This document shows, one piece after another, positions 43,466-51,583 of a stretch of 64,000 nucleotides of DNA. The position numbers and the translations under genes are program-made. Source of the stretch: Novosphingobium sp. CECT 9465 (GTDB lineage: Bacteria > Pseudomonadota > Alphaproteobacteria > Sphingomonadales > Sphingomonadaceae); the NCBI RefSeq assembly GCF_920987055.1, contig NZ_CAKLBX010000001.1:1970501-2034500 (forward strand), read 5' to 3'. The notes under the pieces were generated by a model, which had not been told where the DNA came from, made no database searches, and saw only the letters and a program-made list of their open reading frames with translations. Numbering within the stretch: position 1 is the stretch's first letter; each line of letters starts with the position of its first letter.

Positions 43466-45324
43466 TCGAATCCCTCCTCATCGCCAATCGTGGAGAGATC
43501 GCCTGCCGCGTGATCCGCACGGCGCGGGCCATGGGTATCCGCACCGTTGCGGTTTATTCCGACACTGATCGCAATGCGCTGCATGTGCGCTCTGCCGATA
43601 AGGCCGTGCATATTGGCCCCTCGCCTGCGCGGGAGAGTTATCTTTGCGGCGGCAGGATCATTGCGGCGGCGCTCGCCACGGGCGCTGAGGCGATCCATCC
43701 GGGGTATGGGTTTCTTTCGGAGAACGCCGAATTTGCGCAGGCCGTGATCGATGCGGGGCTGGTGTGGGTGGGGCCGAAGCCTGCCTCGATCACCGCGATG
43801 GGTCTGAAGGATGCGGCCAAGGCGCGGATGATTGCGGCGGGTGTGCCGGTGACGCCGGGCTATCTGGGCGAGGATCAATCGCCGGAGCGCTTGCAGGCGG
43901 AGGCCGATGCGATTGGCTATCCGGTGCTGATCAAGGCCGTGGCAGGTGGCGGCGGCAAGGGTATGCGGCGGGTGGAAAGCTCTGCCGATTTTGCGGAAAG
44001 CTTGGCGTCATGCCGTCGTGAGGCGGCGTCCTCGTTCGGCGAGACCCGTGTGCTGATCGAGAAGTACATCCTCTCGCCCCGGCACATCGAGGTGCAGGTG
44101 TTCGGCGATGCCTACGGCAACGTCGTCCACCTGTTCGAGCGCGACTGTTCGCTGCAGCGGCGGCACCAGAAGGTGATCGAGGAGGCCCCTGCCCCCGGCA
44201 TGGACGCGGCCACGCGCGAGGCGGTGTGCAGCGCGGCGGTGCGCGCGGCCAAGGCGGTGGACTATGAGGGCGCAGGCACCATCGAATTCATCGCGGATGG
44301 CTCGGAAGGCCTGCGCGCCGACCGGATCTGGTTCATGGAAATGAATACCCGCCTGCAGGTGGAGCATCCGGTGACGGAGCAGATCACCGGGGTCGATCTG
44401 GTGGAATGGCAATTGCGCGTGGCATCGGGCGAGGCATTGCCGAAGCGGCAGGATGAACTGAGCATCAACGGCTGGGCGATGGAAGCGCGGCTTTATGCGG
44501 AGGACCCGGCGAAGGGATTTTTGCCGAGTGTGGGGCGGCTGGAATTGCTGAATTTCGGTTATGAGCCGGATTGGCTGCGCATCGAAACCGGGGTTAGGCA
44601 AGGCGACGAGATTTCAACTTTCTATGACCCGATGATCGCTAAACTCGTCACACACGGTCAAACACGAAATGAAGCGAGAGAGCGTCTTCGCGCGGCATTA
44701 GACGAACTGGGCGTTTGGCCAGTCAAGACCAACGCGGCGTTCCTTTACAAACTCGCAGACTTTGCCAATTTTGCTTTCGGTCAGGTCGATACTGGTGTGA
44801 TTGAACGGAATGTGGACGAACTCTGTTCGCCGCCTACTCCCCCTAGAGACACTCTTTCTTGGTGGGCTGAAGCGATCACGCCAAGCTTGCCTGACAAGGA
44901 ACTGCGCGGCTTCCGTCTCAACGCTCCTCCGAAACAGAGAGGGTGGTTTTTGCATGACAATGAGCCAGTGGAAATTCCACTGCCATTTCCATCCATCGAT
45001 CGGATAAAGCACCATGATGGCAGTGTGTTCGTCACTAGCGAAGGCAGAACGTCCTGCCTGTCGAAATGGCGCGTTGATGGTTTCGGTCTCCTCTCCGCAT
45101 CGGACGGCGCCATCCTCTCGCCCATGCCGGGCAAGGTCATTTCCGTCGATGTTGCGGCGGGGCAGTCTGTGGCCAAGGGGCAGAAGTTGCTGGTGCTTGA
45201 GGCGATGAAGATGGAGCATGCCTTGATCGCGCCGTTCGATGGTGTGGTGGCCGAGTTGAATGCGGTTGCGGGCGCGCAGGTGCAGGTTGAAGCGCTGTTG
45301 GTGCGCATCACCAAGGCGGATTGA
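43462..45324 (+). CDS. liuD: 3-Methylcrotonyl-CoA carboxylase, biotin (alpha) subunit
   Basis: This subunit carboxylates biotin with ATP and bicarbonate and carries the biotin. The 620-residue protein has an N-terminal biotin carboxylase domain (LIANRGEIACRVIRTARAMGI, ATP-grasp loop KAVAGGGGKGMRRV, WFMEMNTRLQVEHPVTE). A middle BT linker follows, and the C-terminal biotinyl domain has EAMKMEH with the biotin Lys near residue 585. A block from about 44590 to 45090 is distinctly lower in GC than the rest of the gene. It corresponds to the end of the carboxylase domain and the BT region. Confidence 0.93.
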   Translation: MIESLLIANRGEIACRVIRTARAMGIRTVAVYSDTDRNALHVRSADKAVHIGPSPARESYLCGGRIIAAALATGAEAIHPGYGFLSENAEFAQAVIDAGLVWVGPKPASITAMGLKDAAKARMIAAGVPVTPGYLGEDQSPERLQAEADAIGYPVLIKAVAGGGGKGMRRVESSADFAESLASCRREAASSFGETRVLIEKYILSPRHIEVQVFGDAYGNVVHLFERDCSLQRRHQKVIEEAPAPGMDAATREAVCSAAVRAAKAVDYEGAGTIEFIADGSEGLRADRIWFMEMNTRLQVEHPVTEQITGVDLVEWQLRVASGEALPKRQDELSINGWAMEARLYAEDPAKGFLPSVGRLELLNFGYEPDWLRIETGVRQGDEISTFYDPMIAKLVTHGQTRNEARERLRAALDELGVWPVKTNAAFLYKLADFANFAFGQVDTGVIERNVDELCSPPTPPRDTLSWWAEAITPSLPDKELRGFRLNAPPKQRGWFLHDNEPVEIPLPFPSIDRIKHHDGSVFVTSEGRTSCLSKWRVDGFGLLSASDGAILSPMPGKVISVDVAAGQSVAKGQKLLVLEAMKMEHALIAPFDGVVAELNAVAGAQVQVEALLVRITKAD

Positions 45325-45453
45325 TCCTCCCCGTTCCGGGGAGGGGGACCATGCAACGCATGGTGGAAGGGGCGCTCCCCAAGCGGTTCGTGGGTGGGGA
45401 TAGCCCCCTCCACCACCGCTGCGCGGCGGTCCCCCTCCCCTTGCAGGAGAGGA
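45325..45453. repeat. GC-rich imperfect palindromic repeat (REP-like)
   Basis: The two halves are imperfect inverted copies. The left half contains TCCTCCCC...GGGGAGGGGGACC and ATGGTGGAAGGGGC. The right half contains GCCCCCTCCACCACCG and GGTCCCCCTCCCC...GGAGAGGA. This type of element is frequent between sphingomonad genes. Its right edge also supplies the GGAGAGGA ribosome site of the MaoC gene. Confidence 0.75.
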
Positions 45454-45457
45454 TTTT

Positions 45458-45922
45458 ATGGCAGGGCGTTTCTTCGATCAGTGGCAGGTGGGCGATACCA
45501 TCGCGCATGAGATCCGGCGAACGGTGACCGAGACCGACAACCTGCTGTTTTCGGTCATGACGCACAATCCGCAGCCGCTGCATATCGATGTCGAAGCGGC
45601 CAAGGCGAGCGAGTTCGGGCAGATTCTGGTCAACGGCACTTTCACGTTTGCGCTGATGGTGGGGCTTTCGGTGGGGGACACCACGCTGGGGACGCTGGTG
45701 GCGAACCTTGGCTATGACAAGCTGGTGATGCCCGCGCCCGTGTTCATCGGCGATACCATGCGCGCGACGAGCGAGGTGGTGGAACTGCGCGCCAGCAGAT
45801 CGCGGCCCGATGCGGGGATCGTGACGTTCCGGCACGAACTGATCAACCAGCGTGGCGAAGTGGTGTGCCGGTGTTTGCGATCGGCGTTGGTCAGGAAGGG
45901 CACTGCTGCAACCGCGCCTTGA
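45458..45922 (+). CDS. MaoC family dehydratase
   Basis: This 154-residue hotdog-fold protein has the MaoC hydratase signature VTETDNLLFSVMTHNPQPLHID, containing the catalytic Asp/His pair (Asn-Pro-Gln-Pro-Leu-His). It probably hydrates an enoyl-CoA. After methylcrotonyl-CoA carboxylase it could act on 3-methylglutaconyl-CoA or another branched enoyl-CoA, but the usual liuC and HMG-CoA lyase genes are not nearby, so the substrate is uncertain. Its last 32 bases overlap the convergent LysR gene. Confidence 0.85.
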   Translation: MAGRFFDQWQVGDTIAHEIRRTVTETDNLLFSVMTHNPQPLHIDVEAAKASEFGQILVNGTFTFALMVGLSVGDTTLGTLVANLGYDKLVMPAPVFIGDTMRATSEVVELRASRSRPDAGIVTFRHELINQRGEVVCRCLRSALVRKGTAATAP

Positions 45923-46796
45923 ACGCATCGAGCAGCCATTGGCGCGCCGGGCCGGTGGGGCAATCGCGCCGCCACAGCGCGTTGAAGGTGTAGGCCATGC
46001 CCGGCGCTTCGGGCAGGGAGAGGCGGACAAGGCGGCCCGCGGCGATATCGGCCTGAACCGCATGTTCGGGCATGCTGCCCCAGCCGATGCCTTCACGCAT
46101 CAGGGCATGGCGCGCGCCGAGATCACCCAAACGCCAGGTGTTGGCGGAGAACACCGAGAAATCCTTGCCTTCGGTGAGGCGGGAGCGGTCTGTCAGGACA
46201 AGCTGGCGGTGCTTGCGCACTTCGCCGGGCGGGACAGTTTCCATCAGCGCGAGCGGGTGGCCGGGCGCGGCAACGGGGATCATGCGAACTTCGCCGATGA
46301 CAATACGTTCGAGTTCCGAAACGGCCACAAGCTCCGGCCCGCCGATGCCGAGATCGGCCGCGCGATCGACCACCAGCGCGGCGATGGCGCCCAGCGCCTC
46401 GACATGGAGGCGCAGAAGGACAGTGGGAAACGCATGCTGAAATTCGCGCAGGATTTCGGCCATCAGGCTGGTCGGGAACATGACATCGACCGCGAGACCG
46501 AGTTCGGCTTCGAGACCCTGATTGAAGTTGAGTACGCCCGCCATCAGGGCATCGACATCATCGGCCACGGCGCGAGCCTGCGCCAGCATTGCCTTGCCGG
46601 CATCAGTGAGGACGGGCTTGCGCGAACCTTCGCGTTCGAACAGGGCAACGCCCAACTGCGCTTCGAGCGTGGTGATACCGTAACTGACAACCGAAATGGC
46701 GCGACCAAGCTTGCGGGCGGCCGCGTTGAAGCTGCCTTCATCGACCACGGCGAGGAACAGCCTCAACTGGTCGAGAGTTGGTTGGCCGACGTCCAC
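45891..46796 (-). CDS. LysR family transcriptional regulator
   Basis: This 301-residue regulator has an N-terminal winged helix (LDQLRLFLAVVDEGSFNAAARKLGRAISVVSYGITTLE) and a substrate-binding domain. It is divergent from the pirin and nitroreductase genes, an arrangement common for LysR regulators of these redox genes. Its 3' end overlaps the convergent MaoC gene by 32 bases. Confidence 0.88.
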   Translation of the reverse strand: MDVGQPTLDQLRLFLAVVDEGSFNAAARKLGRAISVVSYGITTLEAQLGVALFEREGSRKPVLTDAGKAMLAQARAVADDVDALMAGVLNFNQGLEAELGLAVDVMFPTSLMAEILREFQHAFPTVLLRLHVEALGAIAALVVDRAADLGIGGPELVAVSELERIVIGEVRMIPVAAPGHPLALMETVPPGEVRKHRQLVLTDRSRLTEGKDFSVFSANTWRLGDLGARHALMREGIGWGSMPEHAVQADIAAGRLVRLSLPEAPGMAYTFNALWRRDCPTGPARQWLLDAFKARLQQCPS

Positions 46797-46822
46797 TTAC
46801 TCACCTTTCAACTTATTCGAAC

Positions 46823-46864
46823 ATTGCGGTGGATTTTATCGGGATATTCCGATTGAAGCGCAAT
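46823..46864. promoter_or_regulatory. Nested inverted repeats between LysR and pirin genes
   Basis: ATTGCG (46823-46828) and CGCAAT (46859-46864) enclose ATCGG-GATATT-CCGAT (46838-46853). The position, starting about 27 bases upstream of the LysR start, fits a LysR-type site that controls both directions. Confidence 0.45.
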
Positions 46865-46917
46865 GCCTATCTGGGGTGCAACAGGGCGTCGAAAGCGCCC
46901 GGATTGGAGAAATCGCC

Positions 46918-47643
46918 ATGACCCAGACTGTTGCTGCAAAAGCCCACATCGAACTGCGCCCCTTTGCCTCCCTTGGTGCGGCCAATCACGGCTGGCTGGA
47001 CGCGCATCACCACTTCTCGTTTGCGGAATATCGCGATCCGGCGCGCGACAACTGGGGCGCGCTGCGGGTGTGGAACGATGACCGGATCGCGGCGAACACC
47101 GGCTTTCCCCCGCATGGCCATCGCGACATGGAAATCGTGACTTATGTGACCAAGGGCGCGATCAGCCACAAGGACAGCCTGGGCAATATGGGTCGCACCG
47201 AAGCGGGCGACGTTCAGGTGATGTCTGCGGGCACCGGCATCCAGCATTCGGAATACAATCTGGAGAACGAGGAAACCCGCCTGTTCCAGATCTGGATCGT
47301 GCCGGACAGGCGTGGCCATGCGCCAAGCTGGGGTGCGCGCCCCTTCCCCAAGGACAGCCGGGAGGGCCAGTTCGTACCGCTTGCTTCCGGGATTGCAGGC
47401 GACACAGACGTGCTGGCGATCAACGCCAATGCCCGCGTACTCGGCGCAACCATCAAGGCCGGCGAAACGATCCGCTATGCGTTGTCCACAGATCGCCACG
47501 CCTATCTGGTTCCGGCAAAAGGCCGGGTGCGGATTGGCGATGTGGAAGCCAAGGCTCGCGATGGCGTGGCGATGACCGGGCTGACCGAGATCGTCGTGAC
47601 GGCACTTGAGGATTCCGAACTTGTCCTTGTCGACGCTGCCTGA
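46918..47643 (+). CDS. Pirin family protein
   Basis: This 241-residue bicupin has the pirin metal-binding HxH pattern in FPPHGHRDMEIVTYV (about residues 63-77) and the later AGTGIQHSEYN with His and Glu ligands. Pirins include quercetinase-like dioxygenases and redox-responsive proteins. I start it at 46918, where GGAG precedes MTQTVAAKAH; the upstream open frame is not convincing. It forms a unit with the nitroreductase 29 bases downstream, and a divergent LysR gene probably controls both. Confidence 0.9.
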   Translation: MTQTVAAKAHIELRPFASLGAANHGWLDAHHHFSFAEYRDPARDNWGALRVWNDDRIAANTGFPPHGHRDMEIVTYVTKGAISHKDSLGNMGRTEAGDVQVMSAGTGIQHSEYNLENEETRLFQIWIVPDRRGHAPSWGARPFPKDSREGQFVPLASGIAGDTDVLAINANARVLGATIKAGETIRYALSTDRHAYLVPAKGRVRIGDVEAKARDGVAMTGLTEIVVTALEDSELVLVDAA

Positions 47644-47672
47644 CAAACCCGTTTCATCCCAAGGAGTATCCC

Positions 47673-48239
47673 ATGACCCGTACCGCTTCTCCCGAAGTCC
47701 TGCCGCTGATCGTAGCCCGCTGGAGCCCACGCGCATTCGATGGTTCGGCCGTGCCGCAGCATGACCTCGATATCATCTTCGAGGCGGCAGGCCTTGCCGC
47801 CAGCGCATCCAACTATCAGCCTTGGCGCTTTGCCTATGCCCATCACGGCGATGCCAACTTCGATACGTTCGTTTCCGCGCTGATCCCCTTCAACCAGGCC
47901 TGGGCCAAGGAAGCTGCGGTGCTGGTATATGCCGTGTCGGACGAATCCATGCGGGGTTCCCCCAATCACAGCCACAGCTTCGATACCGGCGCTGCCTGGG
48001 CAAATGCCGCCTTGCAGGCCCTGTCGATGGGATATCACACCCATGGCATGACCGGCGTGGAATTTGACAAGGCCGCCGAAATCCTGAACCTGCCCGAAGG
48101 CTTCCGCGTGGAAATGGCATTCGTTATCGGGCGCAAGGGCGATCCGGCGCAGTTGTCCGATGCCTTGCGCGAACGCGAAGCACCAAGCGGACGCAAGCCG
48201 GTGAGCGAGATCGCCTTTGCGGGACCGTTCAAGGCATAA
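47673..48239 (+). CDS. Nitroreductase family protein
   Basis: This 188-residue FMN-dependent oxidoreductase has the N-terminal RWSPRAFDGSAVP (FMN phosphate-binding Arg/Ser), ASNYQPWRFAYA and a C-terminal GRKGDP. It probably reduces quinones, nitro compounds or enals using NAD(P)H. AAGGAG precedes the ATG. It follows pirin, a common pairing in oxidative-stress or detoxification units. A long hairpin lies just after the stop. Confidence 0.88.
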   Translation: MTRTASPEVLPLIVARWSPRAFDGSAVPQHDLDIIFEAAGLAASASNYQPWRFAYAHHGDANFDTFVSALIPFNQAWAKEAAVLVYAVSDESMRGSPNHSHSFDTGAAWANAALQALSMGYHTHGMTGVEFDKAAEILNLPEGFRVEMAFVIGRKGDPAQLSDALREREAPSGRKPVSEIAFAGPFKA

Positions 48240-48247
48240 GTGACAAG

Positions 48248-48283
48248 TGGCGCCGCCCGCGCGTTTTCGCTAGGGCGGCGCCA
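48248..48283 (+). promoter_or_regulatory. Hairpin covering the start of the next gene
   Basis: TGGCGCCGCCC and GGGCGGCGCCA form a perfect 11-base stem around a 14-base loop. The 3' arm ends in the A of the ATG at 48283 and occupies the place where a ribosome site should be. It could block translation of the flavoprotein gene or terminate the preceding transcript; there is no T-run. Confidence 0.6.
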
Positions 48284-49902
48284 TGCTTCGCATCAATGAA
48301 CTGAAACTGCCGCTGAATCACGCCACCGAAGACCTTTCGGCGGCAATCTGTGCGCGTCTGGACATCGAGCCTGCGGCGCTTCAGCGCTTCCAGATATTCC
48401 GGCGCGGCAACGATGCGCGCAAGAAGCACGCCATCCTGCTGACCTACGTGGTCGATTGCGTGGTGGCGAACGAGGCCGAAGTGCTGGCGCGGTTTGCCGA
48501 TGACCGGAACGTGCGGGCGACGCCCGATACGTCTTACAAATTCCCGGTGATGGCACCCGAAGGCTGGAGCGGCGAGCGCCCGGTGGTGATCGGCGCGGGA
48601 CCATGCGGACTGCTGGCAGCGCTCATCCTGGCGCAGATGGGCCTGAAGCCGATCATCATCGAGCGCGGCAAGGCGGTGCGCGAGCGGACCAAGGACACCT
48701 GGGGGCTGTGGCGCAAATCGGTGTTGCAACCGGAATCGAACGTGCAGTTTGGCGAAGGCGGGGCGGGCACGTTTTCCGATGGCAAGCTGTATAGCCGGAT
48801 CAAGGACCCGCGCCATCTGGGGCGCAAGGTGCTGGTCGAGTTCGTGAAAGCGGGCGCGCCTGATGACATCCTGACAGAGGCCCATCCCCATATCGGCACG
48901 TTCCGGCTGGTGACGATGGTGATGTCGATCCGCGAGACGATCGAAAAACTGGGCGGGGAATATCGCTTCAGCACACGGGTAGAGGATTTCGAGATCGAGA
49001 CGTCCGTCGATGGTACGCGGCGGATGGCAGGGCTGCACTTGTCGGACGGCACGTTTCTGCCCGCGCGGCATGTCATCATGGCGGTTGGCCATTCGGCGCG
49101 CGATACGTTCCAGATGCTGTTTGATCGCGGTGTGCATATCGAGGCCAAGCCCTTTGCCATCGGTGTGCGCATCGAACATCCGCAGGGCTGGATCGACACG
49201 GCCCGTTATGGGCCAAGCGCGGGCAACAGGATTCTGGGACCGGCGGCCTATTCGATCGCGCACAAGTGCAAGAACGGGCGGACGGTCTATTCGTTCTGCA
49301 TGTGCCCCGGCGGGCGCGTGGTGGCGGCCACGAGCGAGGAAGGCCGGGTGGTGACCAACGGCATGAGCCAGTATTCGCGCGCGGAGTTCAACGCCAATTC
49401 AGGGCTGGTCGTCGATATCGACCCTGCCCGCGATTATCCCGGCGGGCCGATGGCGGGCATGGCGTTCCAGCGGCACTGGGAAAGTCTGGCGTTTGCGGCG
49501 GGTGGCAGCAATTACAACGCGCCGGGCCAGAAACTGGGCGATTTTCTGGCAGACCGGCCCTCGACCGAATTTGGCGCGGTGACGCCGAGCTATCAGCCGG
49601 GCGTTCACCTGACCGAGTTGAAAAAGTGCCTGCCCGATTATGTAATCGAGTGCCTGCGCGAGGCCTTGCCCGTTTTCGGACGGATGGTGCCGGGGTACGA
49701 TCATCCCGATGTGGTGATGACCGGGGTGGAAACGCGCACCTCTTCGCCGGTGAAGATCAGGCGCGGGGCTGATTGCCAGAGCCTCAACACGGCAGGGCTT
49801 TATCCTGCTGGCGAAGGTGCGGGCTATGCGGGCGGAATCCTGTCGGCGGCGGTGGACGGGATCAAGGTGGCCGAGGCGCTGGCTGTGCAGTTGCTCAAGT
49901 GA
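48283..49902 (+). CDS. COG2509-type FAD-dependent dehydrogenase
   Basis: This 539-residue flavoprotein has an N-terminal domain of about 85 residues, then the FAD loop PVVIGAGPCGLLAALILAQMG. GEGGAGTFSDGKLYSRIKD and the C-terminal YPAGEGAGYAGGILSAAVDGIKVAE are typical of the uncharacterised FAD-dependent dehydrogenase family COG2509. Substrate and role are unknown. The start at 48283 suits the conserved N-terminus, although the codon is buried in a hairpin. It overlaps the next flavoprotein by four bases (GTGA). Confidence 0.88.
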   Translation: MLRINELKLPLNHATEDLSAAICARLDIEPAALQRFQIFRRGNDARKKHAILLTYVVDCVVANEAEVLARFADDRNVRATPDTSYKFPVMAPEGWSGERPVVIGAGPCGLLAALILAQMGLKPIIIERGKAVRERTKDTWGLWRKSVLQPESNVQFGEGGAGTFSDGKLYSRIKDPRHLGRKVLVEFVKAGAPDDILTEAHPHIGTFRLVTMVMSIRETIEKLGGEYRFSTRVEDFEIETSVDGTRRMAGLHLSDGTFLPARHVIMAVGHSARDTFQMLFDRGVHIEAKPFAIGVRIEHPQGWIDTARYGPSAGNRILGPAAYSIAHKCKNGRTVYSFCMCPGGRVVAATSEEGRVVTNGMSQYSRAEFNANSGLVVDIDPARDYPGGPMAGMAFQRHWESLAFAAGGSNYNAPGQKLGDFLADRPSTEFGAVTPSYQPGVHLTELKKCLPDYVIECLREALPVFGRMVPGYDHPDVVMTGVETRTSSPVKIRRGADCQSLNTAGLYPAGEGAGYAGGILSAAVDGIKVAEALAVQLLK

Positions 49903-51077
49903 GCGGATCGAAATTCGACGCCATCGTGCTGGGCGCGGGCGCAGCGGGGCTGATGGCCGCGCTGACGGCGGGGCAGCGCGGGCGGCGGGTGCTGCTGGTG
50001 GATCATGCCGACGAGCCGGGCAAGAAAATCCTGATTTCCGGCGGCGGGCGGTGCAACTTCACGAACATGCATACGGCGGCTGACCGCTACATCTCGGAGA
50101 ACGCGCACTTCGCACGGTCCGCGCTGGCGCGGTACACGCCTGCGGAGTTCATCGCGCTGGTGGGGCGGCACGGCATTGCATGGCACGAAAAGACGCTGGG
50201 GCAATTGTTCTGCGATGGATCGGCGCGCGCGATAGTCGACATGCTGATGTGGGAGTGCCGCGAAGGCGGGGTGACCTTTGCATTCGGAAAGCCGGTTTCG
50301 GCGGTGGACCTGACCGATGGGGTGTACCGGGTGACGGTGGACGGCGTGGAGCATCGCACACCCTCGCTTGTGCTGGCGACCGGGGGCTTGTCGATCCCGA
50401 AGATGGGTGCGACCGGGTTTTCGCTGGATCTGGCGCGCAAGTTCGGTCTGCCGGTGGTGCAGACGCGCCCTGCCCTTGTGCCGTTCACGCTTGGCGAAGA
50501 CGAGGCGCTGTTCCGTTCGCTTTCGGGGGTTTCCGCAGACGTGATCGCGCGGGCGGGCAAAGTGGCGTTTCGCGAAGCGGCGCTTTTTACCCATCGCGGG
50601 CTTTCAGGCCCCGCAATGTTGCAGGTTTCATCGTACTGGCAGCACCGCACCGCCATTCAGGTGGATTTTCTGCCCGATGCGGCTGACGGCTGGCTGCTGG
50701 AGGAAAAGCGTTTGCGGCCCAAGGCCACCTTGCGCTCAACGCTGGCGCGACGCTTGCCCGAACGGCTGGCCGAGGCGCTGAGCGAACGGTTGGCGCTGGA
50801 CGGCGAATTGGGCAATGCCCGTGACGCCGGGTTGCGCATGGCGCAAGAGCGGCTGGCGCGCTGGGCGTTCGAACCGAACGGGACCGAAGGCTATGCCAAG
50901 GCCGAAGTGATGGCGGGTGGGATTTCCACGCGGGCGCTTTCGCAAAAGACAATGGAAGCGGCCAAAGTGCCAGGACTTTTCGCGATTGGTGAGGCGGTGG
51001 ACGTAACCGGGTGGCTGGGCGGCTACAACTTCCAGTGGGCCTGGGCGAGCGGACGCGCGGCCGGCGAAGCGCTCTAG
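49899..51077 (+). CDS. BaiN/HI0933-type FAD oxidoreductase
   Basis: This 392-residue flavoprotein has VLGAGAAGLMAALTAGQRG, the family-specific KKILISGGGRCNFTN (about residues 42-56) and a C-terminal GEAVDVTGWLGGYNFQWAWASG. This is the HI0933-like family to which the bile-acid enzyme BaiN was assigned; the role in proteobacteria is unknown. The GTG start at 49899 overlaps the preceding stop, and the upstream frame lies inside that gene. It converges on a small gene with a shared CTAG. Confidence 0.88.
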   Translation: MSGSKFDAIVLGAGAAGLMAALTAGQRGRRVLLVDHADEPGKKILISGGGRCNFTNMHTAADRYISENAHFARSALARYTPAEFIALVGRHGIAWHEKTLGQLFCDGSARAIVDMLMWECREGGVTFAFGKPVSAVDLTDGVYRVTVDGVEHRTPSLVLATGGLSIPKMGATGFSLDLARKFGLPVVQTRPALVPFTLGEDEALFRSLSGVSADVIARAGKVAFREAALFTHRGLSGPAMLQVSSYWQHRTAIQVDFLPDAADGWLLEEKRLRPKATLRSTLARRLPERLAEALSERLALDGELGNARDAGLRMAQERLARWAFEPNGTEGYAKAEVMAGGISTRALSQKTMEAAKVPGLFAIGEAVDVTGWLGGYNFQWAWASGRAAGEAL

Positions 51078-51331
51078 AGCAGATCGAGGTAGGCGACAAC
51101 ATCGTTGTCGGTGGCAATGAACAAGCCTGCCTGCACCTCTTCTGGCTGCGCGGCGGCCATTTGCAGCGCCTGCCACAGCGGGCCATAGCACAGCGTTTCC
51201 GCCGATCCGCCATCCGGGCCGTCGCCCAGATAATACAGCCGGACGGAGGAATCTTCGTGAGTAGTGCGCATGGCTGCGTATTGGCAGTTCCAGACGCGCT
51301 TGTCATCCGGCACAGGCCGGACGCGCGCCAT
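51074..51331 (-). CDS. Small hypothetical protein (85 aa)
   Basis: I do not recognise this protein. It is an acidic cytoplasmic 85-residue protein (RLYYLGDGPDGGSAETLCYGPLWQALQMAAAQPEEVQAGLFIATDNDVVAYLDLL) with native codon choice. Its stop overlaps the convergent flavoprotein stop by four bases. It reads like a compact alpha/beta domain; no motif suggests a function. Confidence 0.65.
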   Translation of the reverse strand: MARVRPVPDDKRVWNCQYAAMRTTHEDSSVRLYYLGDGPDGGSAETLCYGPLWQALQMAAAQPEEVQAGLFIATDNDVVAYLDLL

Positions 51332-51583
51332 CGCCGCATTTCAGTTTTTCAACCTCTGGTTTAGGCAATTTTAATGCGATGTGTTTGCCTTGGCAGGGAA
51401 CATCGCAGCAGAAAACATGCCTTCCATTGAAATTTATGCGTTATCGGGGCTAGGTTCAGGCAGGGGGAACATTACGAAAATGCCAGCTTCGCGTCACGGC
51501 CCGACCGTTGCCACAGGTGCACCGGTAACAATCTGCTACCTGGGTCTCTTGCCGGTTCGCCTCCGTTCCATGGCGGCGGCGCG

